DNA of 64,000 nt from Accumulibacter sp. (GCA_024235715.1 JACKLW010000013.1:80649-144648), one strand, 5' to 3'; counted from the first letter of the stretch, positions 10,434 through 20,433 are shown. Notes: generated by a model not told the origin, from the sequence alone. Made by a program: numbers and translations.

Positions 10434-10859
10434 ATGGCTGAAGAGTTGATGTACAAGCATTTCACCCCTTACGTACCGCAAGCTGGCGAGGACTACATGA
10501 ACGACGCACAGCTGGCGCATTTTCGCGGCATCCTCGAAGCTCTCAAACAGCAGCTGATCGAAGACATCGAGCGTACGGTTCACACCATGAAGGATGAGGC
10601 GACCGTCTTCGCCGACCCCAATGATCGCGCGAGTCAGGAAACCGACATCGCCATCGAGTTGCGCAACCGGGACCGGGAGCGCAAGTTGATCAAGAAGATC
10701 GAGGAGACCGTCGAACTGATCAACGCTGGTGACTACGGTTACTGTGCCGCTTGCGGCGTCGAGATCGGCATCAAACGTCTCGAAGCACGCCCGACGGCGA
10801 CGCTGTGCATCGACTGCAAGACACTCGAAGAAGTGCGCGAGAAACAGATGGCCAAGTAG
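10434..10859 (+). CDS. dksA: RNA polymerase-binding transcription factor DksA
   Basis: A 141-residue protein that enters the RNA polymerase secondary channel and works with ppGpp to reset rRNA and amino-acid promoters. The coiled-coil tip keeps the DxxDxA pattern (D61, D64, A66), and a four-cysteine zinc site is intact (C104, C107, C125, C128). The conserved core RNRDRERKLIKKIE is present. The start at ATG 10434 gives the usual DksA length; an in-frame extension to 10293 lacks family similarity. It ends just before a strong hairpin terminator. Confidence 0.97.
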   Translation: MAEELMYKHFTPYVPQAGEDYMNDAQLAHFRGILEALKQQLIEDIERTVHTMKDEATVFADPNDRASQETDIAIELRNRDRERKLIKKIEETVELINAGDYGYCAACGVEIGIKRLEARPTATLCIDCKTLEEVREKQMAK

Positions 10860-10906
10860 GCCGCTGGCGGGCAGGTGAGCCGGCGGTTCGATGTTCGGGG
10901 GCAGGG

Positions 10907-10933
10907 AAAAAGGACGCCGTGGCGTCCTTTTTT
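10907..10933. terminator. Bidirectional intrinsic terminator between dksA and pnp
   Basis: AAAAAGGACGCC (10907-10918), loop GT, then GGCGTCCTTTTTT (10921-10933). The perfect stem is flanked by an A-tract on the left and a T-tract on the right, so it can end dksA on the plus strand and pnp (stop at 10978) on the minus strand. Confidence 0.9.
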
Positions 10934-10977
10934 GCGATGCGTGAGAGCGGCGATCGAGGCGCCGCATGGCGGCTCGA

Positions 10978-13089
10978 TTACGCCGCCGGTGCTGCTCCGC
11001 CTTCTTCGGCGGTCAATGCCTTCATGGACAGGCGGACACGGCCCTTCTCGTCGGCTTCGAGAACCTTTACGCGAACCTTCTGGCCGTCCTTGAGGTAGTC
11101 GGCAACGGCGTTGACCCGTTCGTTGGCAATCTGCGAAATATGCAACAGGCCGTCACGGCCGGGCAGGATGCTGACGATGGCCCCGAAGTCGAGCAGCTTG
11201 AGGACCGTGCCGTCATAGACCTTGCCGACTTCGACGTCGGCGGTGATCGATTCGATGCGGGCCTTGGCCGCATCGGCGGCCTCGCCACTCACCGAGGCGA
11301 TGGTAATCGTACCGTCGTCCTTGATGTCGATGGTCGTGCCCGTTTCCTCGGTGATGGCGCGAATGACCGCGCCGCCCTTGCCGATCACGTCGCGAATCTT
11401 CTCGGGGTTGATCTTCATCGTGTACAGGCGCGGGGCGTAGGTCGACACTTCTTCGCGATGGCCGGACATCGAGTCCTGCATCTGCTTGAGAATGTGCAGG
11501 CGCGCTTCGCTGGCCTGGGACAGCGCGATCTGCATGATTTCCTGGGTGATCCCCTGGATCTTGATGTCCATCTGCAGGGCTGTTACGCCGTTCTCGGTAC
11601 CAGCGACCTTGAAGTCCATATCGCCAAGATGATCTTCGTCGCCGAGGATATCTGTCAGCACGGCGACGCGATTGCCTTCCTTGATCAGTCCCATGGCAAT
11701 ACCGGCGACGTGTGCCTTGAGCGGTACGCCGGCGTCCATCAGGGCCAGCGATGCGCCACAGACGGAAGCCATTGAACTCGATCCGTTCGATTCGGTGATC
11801 TCCGAGACGACGCGGATGGTGTACGAGAAGTCCTCCGCCGACGGCAGCACGCCAAGCAGTGCCCGTTTGGCGAGGCGGCCATGACCGATCTCGCGACGCT
11901 TTGGTGTGCCCACGCGGCCGCATTCACCGGTCGCATAGGGTGGAAAGTTGTAGTGCAGCATGAAGCGCTCGCGGTACTCGCCGCCCAGTGCGTCGATGAT
12001 CTGTTCGTCGCGACCGGTGCCGAGGGTGGCGACGACGATGGCCTGTGTTTCGCCGCGGGTGAACAAGGACGAGCCGTGCGCGCGTGGCAGCACGCCGGAA
12101 CGGATGGCGATCGGTCTGACGGTACGCGTGTCGCGACCATCGATGCGCGGCTCACCGGCAAGGATGCGACCACGGACGATGCGCGCTTCGGCGTCGGAGA
12201 CCATGCGCCGGATAGCGCTGGCGTCCGGGGCGTTGTCGTCGGCGGTCAGCGTTTCGACGGCGTAGGCGGTGATTTCCTTGAGGCGCTGGCTGCGCAGGGA
12301 CTTGCTGGTAATTCCGTAGGCTTCCTTCAGTTCGGCTTCGACCAGTTGGTCGAGCTTGCCGTGGACGGCTTCGTTGCGCGCCGCTGCCGACCATTCCCAA
12401 TCCGGCTTGCCTGCTTCCTCGACCAGTTCGTTGATCGCGTTGATCGCCACCTGCATCTGCTGGTGCCCGAACATGACGGCACCGAGCATCACTTCCTCGG
12501 AAAGCTGTTGCGCTTCCGATTCGACCATCAGCACTGCTCCCTGCGTTCCTGCAACGACCAGATTGAGCTGGCTGCTGGCGAGCTGTGTGGCGCTCGGGTT
12601 GACCACGTATTGCCCGTCAAGATAGCCAACGCGGGCAGCACCGATCGGACCGTCGAAGGGGATGCCGGAAATCGCCAGCGCCGCGGAGGCACCGATCATC
12701 GCCGGGATATCGGGATCGATTTCAGGGTTGAGCGACATCACCATCGCAACGATCTGGACTTCGTGATAGAAGCCCTCGGGGAACAGCGGGCGCAGCGGAC
12801 GGTCGATCAGGCGAGAGGTCAGGGTTTCCTTTTCGGAGGGGCGGCCTTCCCGCTTGAAGAAGCCGCCCGGGATCTTGCCGGCCGCGTATGTCTTCTCTAT
12901 GTAATCAACGGTCAGCGGGAAGAAGTCCTGACCGGGTTTGGCCGTCTTGTTGCCGACTGCACTGACCAGGACGACGGTGTCGTCCATCGAGACGACGACG
13001 GCGCCGCCGGCCTGGCGGGCGATTTCGCCGGTTTCCAGAGTCACCTGATGGGCGCCGTAGGCGAAGGTTTTCTTGACGATATTAAACAT
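10978..13089 (-). CDS. pnp: Polyribonucleotide nucleotidyltransferase (PNPase)
   Basis: A 703-residue 3'-5' phosphorolytic exoribonuclease that degrades mRNA and can add tails, usually as a trimer in the degradosome. Two RNase PH-type domains (about 1-140 and 310-550) flank an alpha-helical linker. A KH domain follows (about 555-615, with [15 protein letters not shown]) and then an S1 domain (about 622-690, [16 protein letters not shown]). The start MFNIVKKTF at 13089 matches the family N terminus. It lies downstream of rpsO on the same strand, the classical rpsO-pnp pair, with a hairpin between them. Confidence 0.98.
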   Translation of the reverse strand: MFNIVKKTFAYGAHQVTLETGEIARQAGGAVVVSMDDTVVLVSAVGNKTAKPGQDFFPLTVDYIEKTYAAGKIPGGFFKREGRPSEKETLTSRLIDRPLRPLFPEGFYHEVQIVAMVMSLNPEIDPDIPAMIGASAALAISGIPFDGPIGAARVGYLDGQYVVNPSATQLASSQLNLVVAGTQGAVLMVESEAQQLSEEVMLGAVMFGHQQMQVAINAINELVEEAGKPDWEWSAAARNEAVHGKLDQLVEAELKEAYGITSKSLRSQRLKEITAYAVETLTADDNAPDASAIRRMVSDAEARIVRGRILAGEPRIDGRDTRTVRPIAIRSGVLPRAHGSSLFTRGETQAIVVATLGTGRDEQIIDALGGEYRERFMLHYNFPPYATGECGRVGTPKRREIGHGRLAKRALLGVLPSAEDFSYTIRVVSEITESNGSSSMASVCGASLALMDAGVPLKAHVAGIAMGLIKEGNRVAVLTDILGDEDHLGDMDFKVAGTENGVTALQMDIKIQGITQEIMQIALSQASEARLHILKQMQDSMSGHREEVSTYAPRLYTMKINPEKIRDVIGKGGAVIRAITEETGTTIDIKDDGTITIASVSGEAADAAKARIESITADVEVGKVYDGTVLKLLDFGAIVSILPGRDGLLHISQIANERVNAVADYLKDGQKVRVKVLEADEKGRVRLSMKALTAEEGGAAPAA

Positions 13090-13160
13090 TGTTGCCTTTC
13101 TCAATAGTCTGGCACGTGCCTGCCCACGACGCCGGCAGGCTATTCATCCGATGTGCCGAT

Positions 13161-13188
13161 GTGCCAGCCGCAGCAGAAACGGCGGCAC
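13161..13188 (-). promoter_or_regulatory. Hairpin in rpsO-pnp spacer
   Basis: Read on the minus strand, GTGCC-GCCG pairs with CGGC-T-GGCAC around a nine-base loop. It sits between rpsO and pnp, where E. coli has an RNase III processing hairpin that controls pnp. A similar role here is inferred from position only. Confidence 0.45.
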
Positions 13189-13263
13189 AGCCCGCGAGGG
13201 GCTGGCCGCTGGCGGCTCTTGAAATGCCTGCATCCCGACCGCCGGGCGGATCGGCGAGCGGGC

Positions 13264-13533
13264 TTATTTGCGCAGGCCGAGACGCTGAATCAGGCTGCGG
13301 TACGAATCGACGTTGGTGCGCTTCAGATAGTCCAGCAACTTGCGGCGCCGGCTGACCATGCGCAACAGGCCGCGGCGCGAGTGATTGTCCTTCTTGTGTT
13401 CTCTGAAATGACCGGTAAGGTCGTTGATGCGGGCGGTAAGCAGGGCTACCTGCACTTCCGAAGAACCGGAGTCGCCAGCCGCGCGCTGGTACTCGGCCAT
13501 GATGCCTGCTTTTTGCTCGACGTTGATCGCCAT
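13264..13533 (-). CDS. rpsO: 30S ribosomal protein S15
   Basis: An 89-residue primary-binding protein of the small subunit that contacts the 16S rRNA central domain. The sequence carries the family core ([60 protein letters not shown]). The start at [10 protein letters not shown] (13533) gives the normal length. It is transcribed with pnp downstream. Confidence 0.98.
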   Translation of the reverse strand: MAINVEQKAGIMAEYQRAAGDSGSSEVQVALLTARINDLTGHFREHKKDNHSRRGLLRMVSRRRKLLDYLKRTNVDSYRSLIQRLGLRK

Positions 13534-13711
13534 GTCAAACTCTCTTTCATGAAAAACGGCGCAGCCCCGGTTTGATAGAGCCAAACGCCTGATGGATAAA
13601 TGGTTATTCGCTTGGCGAAGCGAGCCGGAGAGTTTAACCGCTGCCCGGCCGAGCGGCAAGAAGCAGCAGCGATATTTCTCATTGCTGGCAGGGTATTCCC
13701 TGTTCCGCTGC

Positions 13712-14302
13712 CTATCGCTGATCGTGCCTGATCGCGGCCAGTTCGTCGCTGGTGTTGATGTTCCGGAAGGCGGCCGCCTCGTCGTCGAAAGCCACTACGA
13801 CGCTGTTCACCGTGCGCTGCCAGAGATCGAGCTTGCGCTCACCGCGCTCAAGGAAAGCGCCAAGTTGTGGCAACAGCTCGCGGCGACACAGGCAGAATAC
13901 CGGCTGCAGCTGGTCGAAAGTGCGTGCCGTGGCCAGATCGGCGCCATGCTGCGCCATCGCTGACCGCAGGCGCGCAACGAGGTCGCGCGGCAGAAATGGC
14001 GAATCACACGGCGCCGTAGCGACCAGTGGATGTGCCGCGCAGGACAGGGCCGCGTGCAGCCCGGCCAGCGGACCGGCAAAGCCGCTGACATGATCGGTGA
14101 TCACCGGATAGCCCAGGGCCCGGTATTGCACGATGCCCTGATTGGCGTTGAGCAGCAGTTGCTCTACCTGCGGCGCGAAGCGGTCGGCCACCCACTGCAC
14201 CAGTGGCCTGCCGCCGAGCAGTTGCAGTCCCTTGTCGACCCCGCCCATGCGGCGGCCCTGGCCACCCGCCAGGATGACCCCCGTGATCGCGTCGCCATGC
14301 AT
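13712..14302 (-). CDS. mobA: Molybdenum cofactor guanylyltransferase MobA
   Basis: A 196-residue enzyme that transfers GMP from GTP to molybdopterin to make the bis-MGD cofactor. The N-terminal nucleotide-binding signature [19 protein letters not shown] and the later [12 protein letters not shown] (metal/GTP site) are present. I chose the ATG at 14302 because it puts LAGG near the N terminus, as in the family; a start at 14359 would add 19 residues and overlap the upstream gene. No other moco gene is nearby. Confidence 0.93.
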   Translation of the reverse strand: MHGDAITGVILAGGQGRRMGGVDKGLQLLGGRPLVQWVADRFAPQVEQLLLNANQGIVQYRALGYPVITDHVSGFAGPLAGLHAALSCAAHPLVATAPCDSPFLPRDLVARLRSAMAQHGADLATARTFDQLQPVFCLCRRELLPQLGAFLERGERKLDLWQRTVNSVVVAFDDEAAAFRNINTSDELAAIRHDQR

Positions 14303-14333
14303 GGCGACGCTGCTGCTGCGCTGGCCAAACGCT

Positions 14334-14894
14334 TCACGCAAAGCCAGGCAGCCAGCCACTCTGCTGGGGCGTCGTTACGGCTTCCAGCGTACCCTGAAAA
14401 AGCGCTTCGATGACCGGTGCTTCGCGCCAGCGTTCGTTCATGAAGGTCAGCCCGACTTCTTCGACCAGCGCGCCTTTCCAGTAGTGGTTGGCGATTTCAT
14501 CGAGGGTCGACAGACTGAGGCTGTGCGGCAGGCGAAGATAGTCGAGCCAGCTCGAATCGTGGAACGAGCAGACATAGGCTCCCGTACTGCGGGCGCGGGT
14601 GAGCGCCCTGCCAAAGACGCGCGCCGGATGCTTGGCACGGAAGGTCTCGGCATCGACGCGGGTGGCGAAAAGCACAACGGCGTGCAGGCGGCTGGGGAAG
14701 TGCTGATACAGTCGCTGGCGGAAATATTCGAGGTGATACTCGGCAAAGTAGTTCTGGACCGTTGCGATGCGGTCTTCCGGGAGGGAGTCGGCGAAGGGGT
14801 TGTCCACCAGGATGTCCCAGCCGGGGAGCTCCGCATCAGCGTCCAGCCAGGCGTACAACTCGAGCGTGGCGCTATCCTTGAGCAGATGATCCAT
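14334..14894 (-). CDS. Conserved-looking hypothetical protein
   Basis: 186 residues starting at MDHLLKDSATLELYAWLDA; the frame upstream of 14894 is open but of low-complexity composition. The protein is acidic and aromatic-rich (WDILVDNPFADSLPEDRI, YHLEYFRQRLYQHFPSRLH, SLSTLDEIANHYWKG) with no signal peptide or membrane segment. I do not recognise the family. It lies 31 bases upstream of mobA on the same strand and may be co-transcribed with it. Confidence 0.7.
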   Translation of the reverse strand: MDHLLKDSATLELYAWLDADAELPGWDILVDNPFADSLPEDRIATVQNYFAEYHLEYFRQRLYQHFPSRLHAVVLFATRVDAETFRAKHPARVFGRALTRARSTGAYVCSFHDSSWLDYLRLPHSLSLSTLDEIANHYWKGALVEEVGLTFMNERWREAPVIEALFQGTLEAVTTPQQSGWLPGFA

Positions 14895-15030
14895 GCGTTG
14901 TCGTCGGCCGGTCGTCAGCGCTGGGCGCTTGCCGGGCTGCCCGCCGTTGTGCATTCCCGCGTCACCTTCGGCCCGCAGCGTTTCGCCTGTGACCATCGTC
15001 TCCCGCAGGGTGGCGCCGTAGACCGCATGT

Positions 15031-15474
15031 TCACGTGCTGCGGCCGAACTTTTCCACCAGTTGCCCCAGCTTGGCCGCGTGTTGACGGGCCGCGGCCTCG
15101 GCCTCGCGCTGTGCCTTGCGTTGTTCCGCCTGTCTTTTCAGACGTTCCTGTACCAGTTCCGATGCATGCGAGCGGTGCGTCGCCGTGATTTCGCCTGCGG
15201 GCTGGCCGTCGAGGTCCACGCGGGCGGTCGCCTGGGCGCTTGCTTTCAGGTAGCGCAGCGAGTGTGTGTGGATTCCCAGCGCAATACGCAGGGGTTTGCG
15301 CTCCAGCTCGGGCAGTCGCGCCAATAGCTGCTTGTCGATGCCGATGGCCAGCGGCAGGCAGTCGCGGAAGACCGGGAACTTCTCCTGCAATTCCTTCAAT
15401 AGCTGGCGAGCTTTCTGGGCTGGCGGCGGACTTGCTTCCCGGCTGGAGGCCGGGCCTGGGGTGGGCGTATTCAT
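15031..15474 (-). CDS. ProQ/FinO-domain RNA chaperone
   Basis: 147 residues from ATG 15474. After a short Pro/Ala-rich leader, residues about 17-90 match the ProQ/FinO fold: ARQLLKELQEKFPVFRD, LPLAIGIDKQLLARLPEL and RIALGIHTHSLRYLKA. A charged, Gln/Arg-rich helix forms the C terminus. Such proteins bind structured sRNAs and mRNA 3' ends. It is short compared with E. coli ProQ (about 230 residues) because the C-terminal Tudor-like domain is absent, as in many betaproteobacterial forms. Confidence 0.85.
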   Translation of the reverse strand: MNTPTPGPASSREASPPPAQKARQLLKELQEKFPVFRDCLPLAIGIDKQLLARLPELERKPLRIALGIHTHSLRYLKASAQATARVDLDGQPAGEITATHRSHASELVQERLKRQAEQRKAQREAEAAARQHAAKLGQLVEKFGRST

Positions 15475-15597
15475 GGATGGAATGATCGGCTGCGAAAAAA
15501 AGAGGAGTGGTCGGCACACCCGGCTGCCCGGCAGCGACTCGCCGGGCACGCTTTCTGGTCGCGAGCGCGGCGGGCGTCTGCCAGCGGACGCAGTGGG

Positions 15598-17583
15598 TCA
15601 GAAGTGAATCCCGCGCATCATCTGCGAAAAGGCGATCTGGTCGGCCGTTTGCGGTACGGCCTCGCTCTTCTGGTGCGTGGCGGCACTGGAATCGGTAAAC
15701 ATGCGGAAGCTGGTATTCATCACGATTTGCGCAAGCTTCGGCGTCAGCGAATGCAGCAGGGCACCGAAGATCCCGAGCCGGGTGGCAATGCGCACGGGTT
15801 TATGGATGATCGCCTCGACGACCAGATCAGCAGCTTCTTCGGGAGAAAGTGTCGGCACCTGATCGTAGATCTTGGTTGGCGCGATCATCGGCGTGCGCAC
15901 CAGCGGCATGTTGATGGTGGTGAACTCGATGCCGCGATCGGCAAACTCGGACGCGGCGCAGCGGGCCCAGGCATCCATCGCGGCTTTCGAGGCGACGTAG
16001 GCCGAGAAACGTGGGGCATTGGTCAGGACACCGATCGAAGAGATGTTGATCACCTGGCCCTTGTGTTTGGCAATCATGCCCGGCAGGAGGCCCATGGTCA
16101 GCCGCAGGGCACCGAAGTAGTTCACTTCCATGGTTCGTTCGAAGTCGTGGAAACGATCGAAAGAGTTCTCGATACCGCGACGAATCGAGCGCCCGGCGTT
16201 GTTTACCAGGATGTGTACGCCACCGAGTTCCCCATTCAGCGTCTTCACGAGCGCGTCACACTGCTCGTGGCTGGCAATATCGACCGTGTGCGTTATCAAT
16301 GACAGGCCGGCGGCCTCGAACTCCCTGCGGGTTTCATCGAGTGTTTGCTGGTCGCGGGCAATGGTGACCGTGATCGCGCCGGCCTCGGCCATCTTGCGGG
16401 CGGTGGCCTTGCCGATCCCGGAGGAGCCGCCGGTGACCAGTACCACCTTGCCCTCGACCTTGCCACGCAGGGTGCGATCGATGAACAGGTCAGGGTCGAG
16501 GTGACGTTCCCAGTAGTCCCACAGACGCCAGGCGTAGCTGTCGAGCGCCGGTACGGAAATGCCGGTGCCCTTGAGTGCACGCTGCGTTTCGCGGCAATCG
16601 AAACGCGTCGGGTAGTTGATGAAGTCAAGAATGTCATCGGGCAGGCCGAGGTCCTTCATGACCGCGCTGCGGATACGTCGCACCGGCGTCAGGGCGAACA
16701 TCGCCTTGCGTACCGAGCGCGGGATGAAGCCGAGCAGTGCGGCGTTGATGCGCATCGCCATTTCCGGTGCGTGGGCCGCGCGCGCAAAGGTGTTGAGCAG
16801 GTCGCCAACGCGCATCGGCGTTGGGTCGGTAAGGTGGAAGCAGCGACCATCTTCATTCTTGAGGTGCGCGATGTGGTCCATCGCGGCGACCACGAAGTCG
16901 ACCGGTACGACATTGATGCGCCCGCCTTCGATGCCGATCGTCGGCATCCACGCCGGGAAGGTCTTGCGGATTTTCTGAATCAGCTTGAAGAAGTAATAGG
17001 GGCCATCGATCTTGTCCATTTCGCCGGTTCGCGAGTCGCCGACGACAATCGCCGGACGAAACACGCGCCACGGGATCCTGCACTCCTGGCGAACGATGGC
17101 TTCGGAATCGTGTTTGGTGCGGAAGTAGGGATTTTCGAGGTTCTCCGCTTCGTCGAACATGTCTTCGCGAAACAGCCCCTCGAAGAGCCCGGCGGCGGCG
17201 ATCGAACTGACCAGGTGAAAGTGTTTGGCGGCGATTTCTTCCGCCAGCTGCACGGTGTTGCGCGTGCCGTCGACATTTGCACGCTGCTGCGCCTCGGCGC
17301 TGGCCTTGAGATCATAGACGGCCGCCAGGTGGAAAAAATGCGCGACCTTGCCTTCGAGCTTGCGTACATCGCTTTTCGCGACGCCCAGATGCTCCTGCGT
17401 CAGGTCGCCGACAATCGGGACGACACGCTTTTCGTCGCAACCCCAATACTCGTACAACTCCCGGAGTCTGTCCGAGTCGAGGCTGCGCGTCAGGATATAG
17501 ACGACAGCGCCGCGGCGGGCCAGCAGTCTTGCGACCAGCCGTTTGCCGATGAATCCAGTCGCGCCCGTTACAAAGTAATTCAT
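15598..17583 (-). CDS. Alcohol-forming fatty acyl-CoA reductase, two-domain SDR
   Basis: 661 residues, the length I recall for the Marinobacter enzyme Maqu_2507, which it appears to match along its whole length. The N-terminal extended SDR domain carries GATGFIG at 7-13 and a YFRTK active site near 153. The linker has the RFDCRETQRALKGTGI phrase. The C-terminal classical SDR domain has TGGSSGIG near 382 and YVASK near 528. In the characterised family the protein reduces acyl-CoA through the aldehyde to fatty alcohol with NADPH. It is divergent from the phasin gene and a few kb from a wax ester synthase, which supports a role in wax ester synthesis. The function is inferred from family similarity. 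Confidence 0.88.
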   Translation of the reverse strand: MNYFVTGATGFIGKRLVARLLARRGAVVYILTRSLDSDRLRELYEYWGCDEKRVVPIVGDLTQEHLGVAKSDVRKLEGKVAHFFHLAAVYDLKASAEAQQRANVDGTRNTVQLAEEIAAKHFHLVSSIAAAGLFEGLFREDMFDEAENLENPYFRTKHDSEAIVRQECRIPWRVFRPAIVVGDSRTGEMDKIDGPYYFFKLIQKIRKTFPAWMPTIGIEGGRINVVPVDFVVAAMDHIAHLKNEDGRCFHLTDPTPMRVGDLLNTFARAAHAPEMAMRINAALLGFIPRSVRKAMFALTPVRRIRSAVMKDLGLPDDILDFINYPTRFDCRETQRALKGTGISVPALDSYAWRLWDYWERHLDPDLFIDRTLRGKVEGKVVLVTGGSSGIGKATARKMAEAGAITVTIARDQQTLDETRREFEAAGLSLITHTVDIASHEQCDALVKTLNGELGGVHILVNNAGRSIRRGIENSFDRFHDFERTMEVNYFGALRLTMGLLPGMIAKHKGQVINISSIGVLTNAPRFSAYVASKAAMDAWARCAASEFADRGIEFTTINMPLVRTPMIAPTKIYDQVPTLSPEEAADLVVEAIIHKPVRIATRLGIFGALLHSLTPKLAQIVMNTSFRMFTDSSAATHQKSEAVPQTADQIAFSQMMRGIHF

Positions 17584-17644
17584 TGCCGTCTCCCGAGAAT
17601 CCCAAGTCTTCTTGTAAGGTCACCGTCTGTCGAAGCAGCCGACG

Positions 17645-17662
17645 CTAGAGGCTATACTCTAG
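17645..17662. promoter_or_regulatory. Palindromic site between reductase and phasin genes
   Basis: A perfect inverted repeat CTAGAG-GCTATA-CTCTAG in the divergent intergenic region. It includes TATACT (17653-17658), which could serve as a -10 element. A further CCTCTAGA follows at about 17678. A plausible operator for a regulator such as the TetR protein at 19786, but nothing proves the link. Confidence 0.45.
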
Positions 17663-17763
17663 GCCTTTAGTGTGCGTCCTCTAGATATTGTCACTAGACT
17701 CGCTTTCCAGGGCAAGCAAAAAAGCTTGTCGATCTTTTGATTGGTGTGTTCAAGGAGAGAAAA

Positions 17764-18339
17764 GTGGGCAAGAAACTTAAAGAACTGGCAGGTGGCACGA
17801 CGGAAAACCAACTGGCATCGACGGTCAAGGAATCCGCCCAGCAAATCTGGCTGGCCGGGCTCGGCGCTTTCGCCAAGGCGCAGGAAGAGGGCGGCAAGGT
17901 GTTCGACGCACTGGTCAAGGAGGGCGAGAGCATTCAGTCGAAAACCCGCAAGGTGACCGACCAGAAGCTCGCCGAGGTTGCCGGCAAGGCAACCGGGACC
18001 TGGGACCGCCTTGAGCAGGTCTTCGAGGACCGTGTGGCGCGCGCTCTGGGCAGTCTCGGCGTGCCGAGCAAGCAGGATATCGACAGCTTGTCGAAGCGGG
18101 TTGTCGAGCTGAGCGCGGCTGTACAGGCACTAACCGACGGAAAACCGGCTACCCGGTCGGCAGCACCCAAGACGGCGCTCAAGACGGCCACCAAGACGGT
18201 CGAGAACGCCGCGGGAGCGGTTGCCGCCGCCAGACCGGCTACCCGCAAACCAACAGTGCGCAAGGCGGTGGCGGCAAAGTCGGCGGCGCCGGTAACCCCT
18301 GCCGACGTGCTGAACACACTTCCCAAGAGCGGCGAGTAA
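17764..18339 (+). CDS. PHA granule-associated phasin (PhaF/PhaI type)
   Basis: 191 residues from GTG 17764, preceded by AAGGAG with a six-base spacer. Residues 1-120 form an amphipathic helical phasin domain (IWLAGLGAFAKAQEEGGKVFDALVKEG, written here only in outline) with a coiled-coil heptad region around VVELSAAVQAL. The last 60 residues are Ala/Lys/Pro-rich and resemble the histone-like tail of PhaF, which ties PHA granules to DNA. It coats polyhydroxyalkanoate or neutral-lipid granules. It stands at the head of a plus-strand run with the patatin, TetR and TPR genes. Confidence 0.88.
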   Translation: MGKKLKELAGGTTENQLASTVKESAQQIWLAGLGAFAKAQEEGGKVFDALVKEGESIQSKTRKVTDQKLAEVAGKATGTWDRLEQVFEDRVARALGSLGVPSKQDIDSLSKRVVELSAAVQALTDGKPATRSAAPKTALKTATKTVENAAGAVAAARPATRKPTVRKAVAAKSAAPVTPADVLNTLPKSGE

Positions 18340-18464
18340 TCCTGGCGCCAGCCTTGCGATGCGGGTCGCGGACACGCCTCCCGCCGCAAGCTGCCGGGAG
18401 GCGGTCGAAGCGGTGTCTCCTTTGCCACCGCAGACAGCGCCTTCTTTGACACGAGGGCTGCTAC

Positions 18465-19682
18465 ATGACTGCTAGAGGCGGGCGTGCAAGGATCGGGCTG
18501 GCGCTTGCCGGCGGTGGTCCGGTCGGAGGGATCTACGAGGTCGGCGCCATGGCGGCGCTGGCCGAGGCGCTCGACGGCGTCGATTTCACCGCCTTCGACA
18601 TCTACGTGGGCGTCAGCTCGGGCGCGTTGATTTCAGCTGCCGTCGCCAACGGGCTGGCGCCGGCGACGCTGGCCAGAATGCTCGTGGAGAACCATCGCAA
18701 CGATGTCTTCGACACGGGCATGCTGTTGCGGCCGGCTTTTGGTGAGTACATGCGGCGCGCCATGTCGGTGCCGGTCCTTTTCTGGTCGTCGCTGCGGCAG
18801 TACCTCTCCGACCCCTGGCATTTGCGTCTGGTAGAGGCTTTCCAGGGCCTCAGCCATGCGATTCCAACGGGTGTCTTCAACAGCGCAGGAATTGATCAAC
18901 TGCTCGGCAAGCTGTTTTCGACGGGCGGGCGAAGCAACGACTTTCGCCAGTTGAAGCACCAGCTTTTCCTGGTGGCGACCGATCTTGACACCGGGGAGTC
19001 GGTCGCGTTCGGCTCCCGGGGCCACGACGACGTGCCGATTTCCGTCGCCGTGCAGGCCAGCGCAGCTCTGCCGGGGCTGTTTCCGCCGGTGAAGATCGGT
19101 GAGCGCTATTTCGTGGACGGTGCCCTGATCAAGACCCTGCATGCTTCCGTTGCGCTGCACGAAGGCGCCGAGCTGGTGGTCTGTATCAACCCGCTGGTAC
19201 CCTTCGATTCCCGCCTCGCGGCCAGGCGCCTGGCGCACGAGCAGCCGACCCGCGCACCAGCGCATCTGGTCGACGGAGGACTGCCGGTCGTTCTGTCGCA
19301 GACTTTTCGCGCCATTATCCATTCGCGGATGCGCACCGGTATGGATCGTTATCGGCTCGAGTTCGAGGGTGCCGATGTGGTGCTGTTCGAACCGACACGC
19401 GACGATGCCGACATGTTCTTTACGAATGTCTTCAGCTATCGTGGCCGCAGCCGTCTCTGCGAGCATGCCTATCAACGTACACGCAAGGACCTCTATCAGC
19501 GCCGCCACGAACTGCAGCCCATTCTGGCGCGTCATGGCATCCATTTGAATCTTGGCGTGCTCAAGGACCACACACGCTCGTTGTTGTCGCGCAAGCGCCG
19601 TCCCGATCTGGCGAGCAGCGCCAGCGCTCTCGATGCGTCCCTGCGCGACCTGGAAGTCTGGCTGCAGGCGCAGAAAGCGTGA
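18465..19682 (+). CDS. Patatin-like phospholipase/lipase
   Basis: 405 residues from ATG 18465. The oxyanion loop AGGGPVGG lies at about 15-22, the nucleophile elbow GVSSG places the catalytic serine at 51, and the second dyad residue is the Asp of the FVDGAL motif near 218. Patatin enzymes use this Ser-Asp dyad to cleave acyl chains from phospholipids or neutral lipids. No signal peptide is visible, so it is probably cytoplasmic or on granules. The neighbouring phasin and wax ester synthase suggest action on storage lipid or release of acyl chains; this is inferred. Confidence 0.88.
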   Translation: MTARGGRARIGLALAGGGPVGGIYEVGAMAALAEALDGVDFTAFDIYVGVSSGALISAAVANGLAPATLARMLVENHRNDVFDTGMLLRPAFGEYMRRAMSVPVLFWSSLRQYLSDPWHLRLVEAFQGLSHAIPTGVFNSAGIDQLLGKLFSTGGRSNDFRQLKHQLFLVATDLDTGESVAFGSRGHDDVPISVAVQASAALPGLFPPVKIGERYFVDGALIKTLHASVALHEGAELVVCINPLVPFDSRLAARRLAHEQPTRAPAHLVDGGLPVVLSQTFRAIIHSRMRTGMDRYRLEFEGADVVLFEPTRDDADMFFTNVFSYRGRSRLCEHAYQRTRKDLYQRRHELQPILARHGIHLNLGVLKDHTRSLLSRKRRPDLASSASALDASLRDLEVWLQAQKA

Positions 19683-19785
19683 GTCAGTCGATCGGCAACG
19701 CGCGCATAGGCGAGTGGCATTCCCCGCACTCGCCAGCGGTGCTATGCTGACCATCTTCGACAATCAGGATCGCGATGGGGGGCTG

Positions 19786-20433
19786 ATGGAAAAGAAGCCG
19801 AAGCGGCGAACCCGGGAGAGGATCGTCGAGACCAGCCTGCGGCTGTTCAATGACTTTGGTGAGCCGAACGTGACGACGACGGTCATTGCCGACGAAATGA
19901 ACATCAGTCCCGGCAACCTCTATTATCACTTTCACAACAAGGACGAGATCATCGAGGAGATCTTCGTCGTTTTCGAGCGCGAGATCGAGGAAACGCTTGC
20001 CGCGCCGACGCGACGCCTGGCCGACGTCGAGGATATCTGGCTGTTTCTGCATCTGCTCTTCGAGAAGATCTGGAAGTACCGTTTCTTTTACCGAGATTTG
20101 AACGATCTGCTGACCCGAAATCGCCTGCTCGAGATTCATTTCAAGCAGATCATGGCGCACAAGGTGCACACGGCCACCGTTCTATGCGAGGGTCTGGTGT
20201 CGACCGGCGCCATGCGTGCCACTACCCTGGAGCTGCAAGCCCTGGCGACGAACATGGCGGTGATCGCCAGCTACTGGCTGTCGTTCGAGTACGCCTGTGA
20301 TCCACGTGGCAAGGTCGAGAGCGGCCGCATCGGACGCGGTGTGTATCAGGTGATGGCGATGCTTTCACCATTTCTGCTTGATCAATCGAAACAGCTTCTG
20401 GAAAGACTGTCACGCGAGTACGTCAGGGCCTAG
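19786..20433 (+). CDS. TetR/AcrR family transcriptional regulator
   Basis: 215 residues. The start is ATG 19786 with GGGGGG immediately upstream; an upstream ATG at 19744 in the same frame lacks this. The N-terminal HTH reads RIVETSLRLFNDFGE ... VIADEMNISPGNLYYHFHNKDEI, the standard TetR pattern. The ligand-binding half is rich in aromatic residues (YRFFYRDLNDLLTRN). Related regulators are often found beside acyl-chain and PHA genes. It probably represses the surrounding lipid genes, with an acyl-type ligand; that is inference from context. Confidence 0.9.
   Translation: MEKKPKRRTRERIVETSLRLFNDFGEPNVTTTVIADEMNISPGNLYYHFHNKDEIIEEIFVVFEREIEETLAAPTRRLADVEDIWLFLHLLFEKIWKYRFFYRDLNDLLTRNRLLEIHFKQIMAHKVHTATVLCEGLVSTGAMRATTLELQALATNMAVIASYWLSFEYACDPRGKVESGRIGRGVYQVMAMLSPFLLDQSKQLLERLSREYVRA

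Noticed and set aside
11881-13107. 408-codon plus-strand frame antisense to pnp
   Set aside because: PNPase on the minus strand is unmistakable along its full length.
13089-13263. Candidate small RNA gene in the rpsO-pnp spacer
   Set aside because: Only one hairpin is visible, with no promoter or terminator of its own; better explained as an mRNA processing site.
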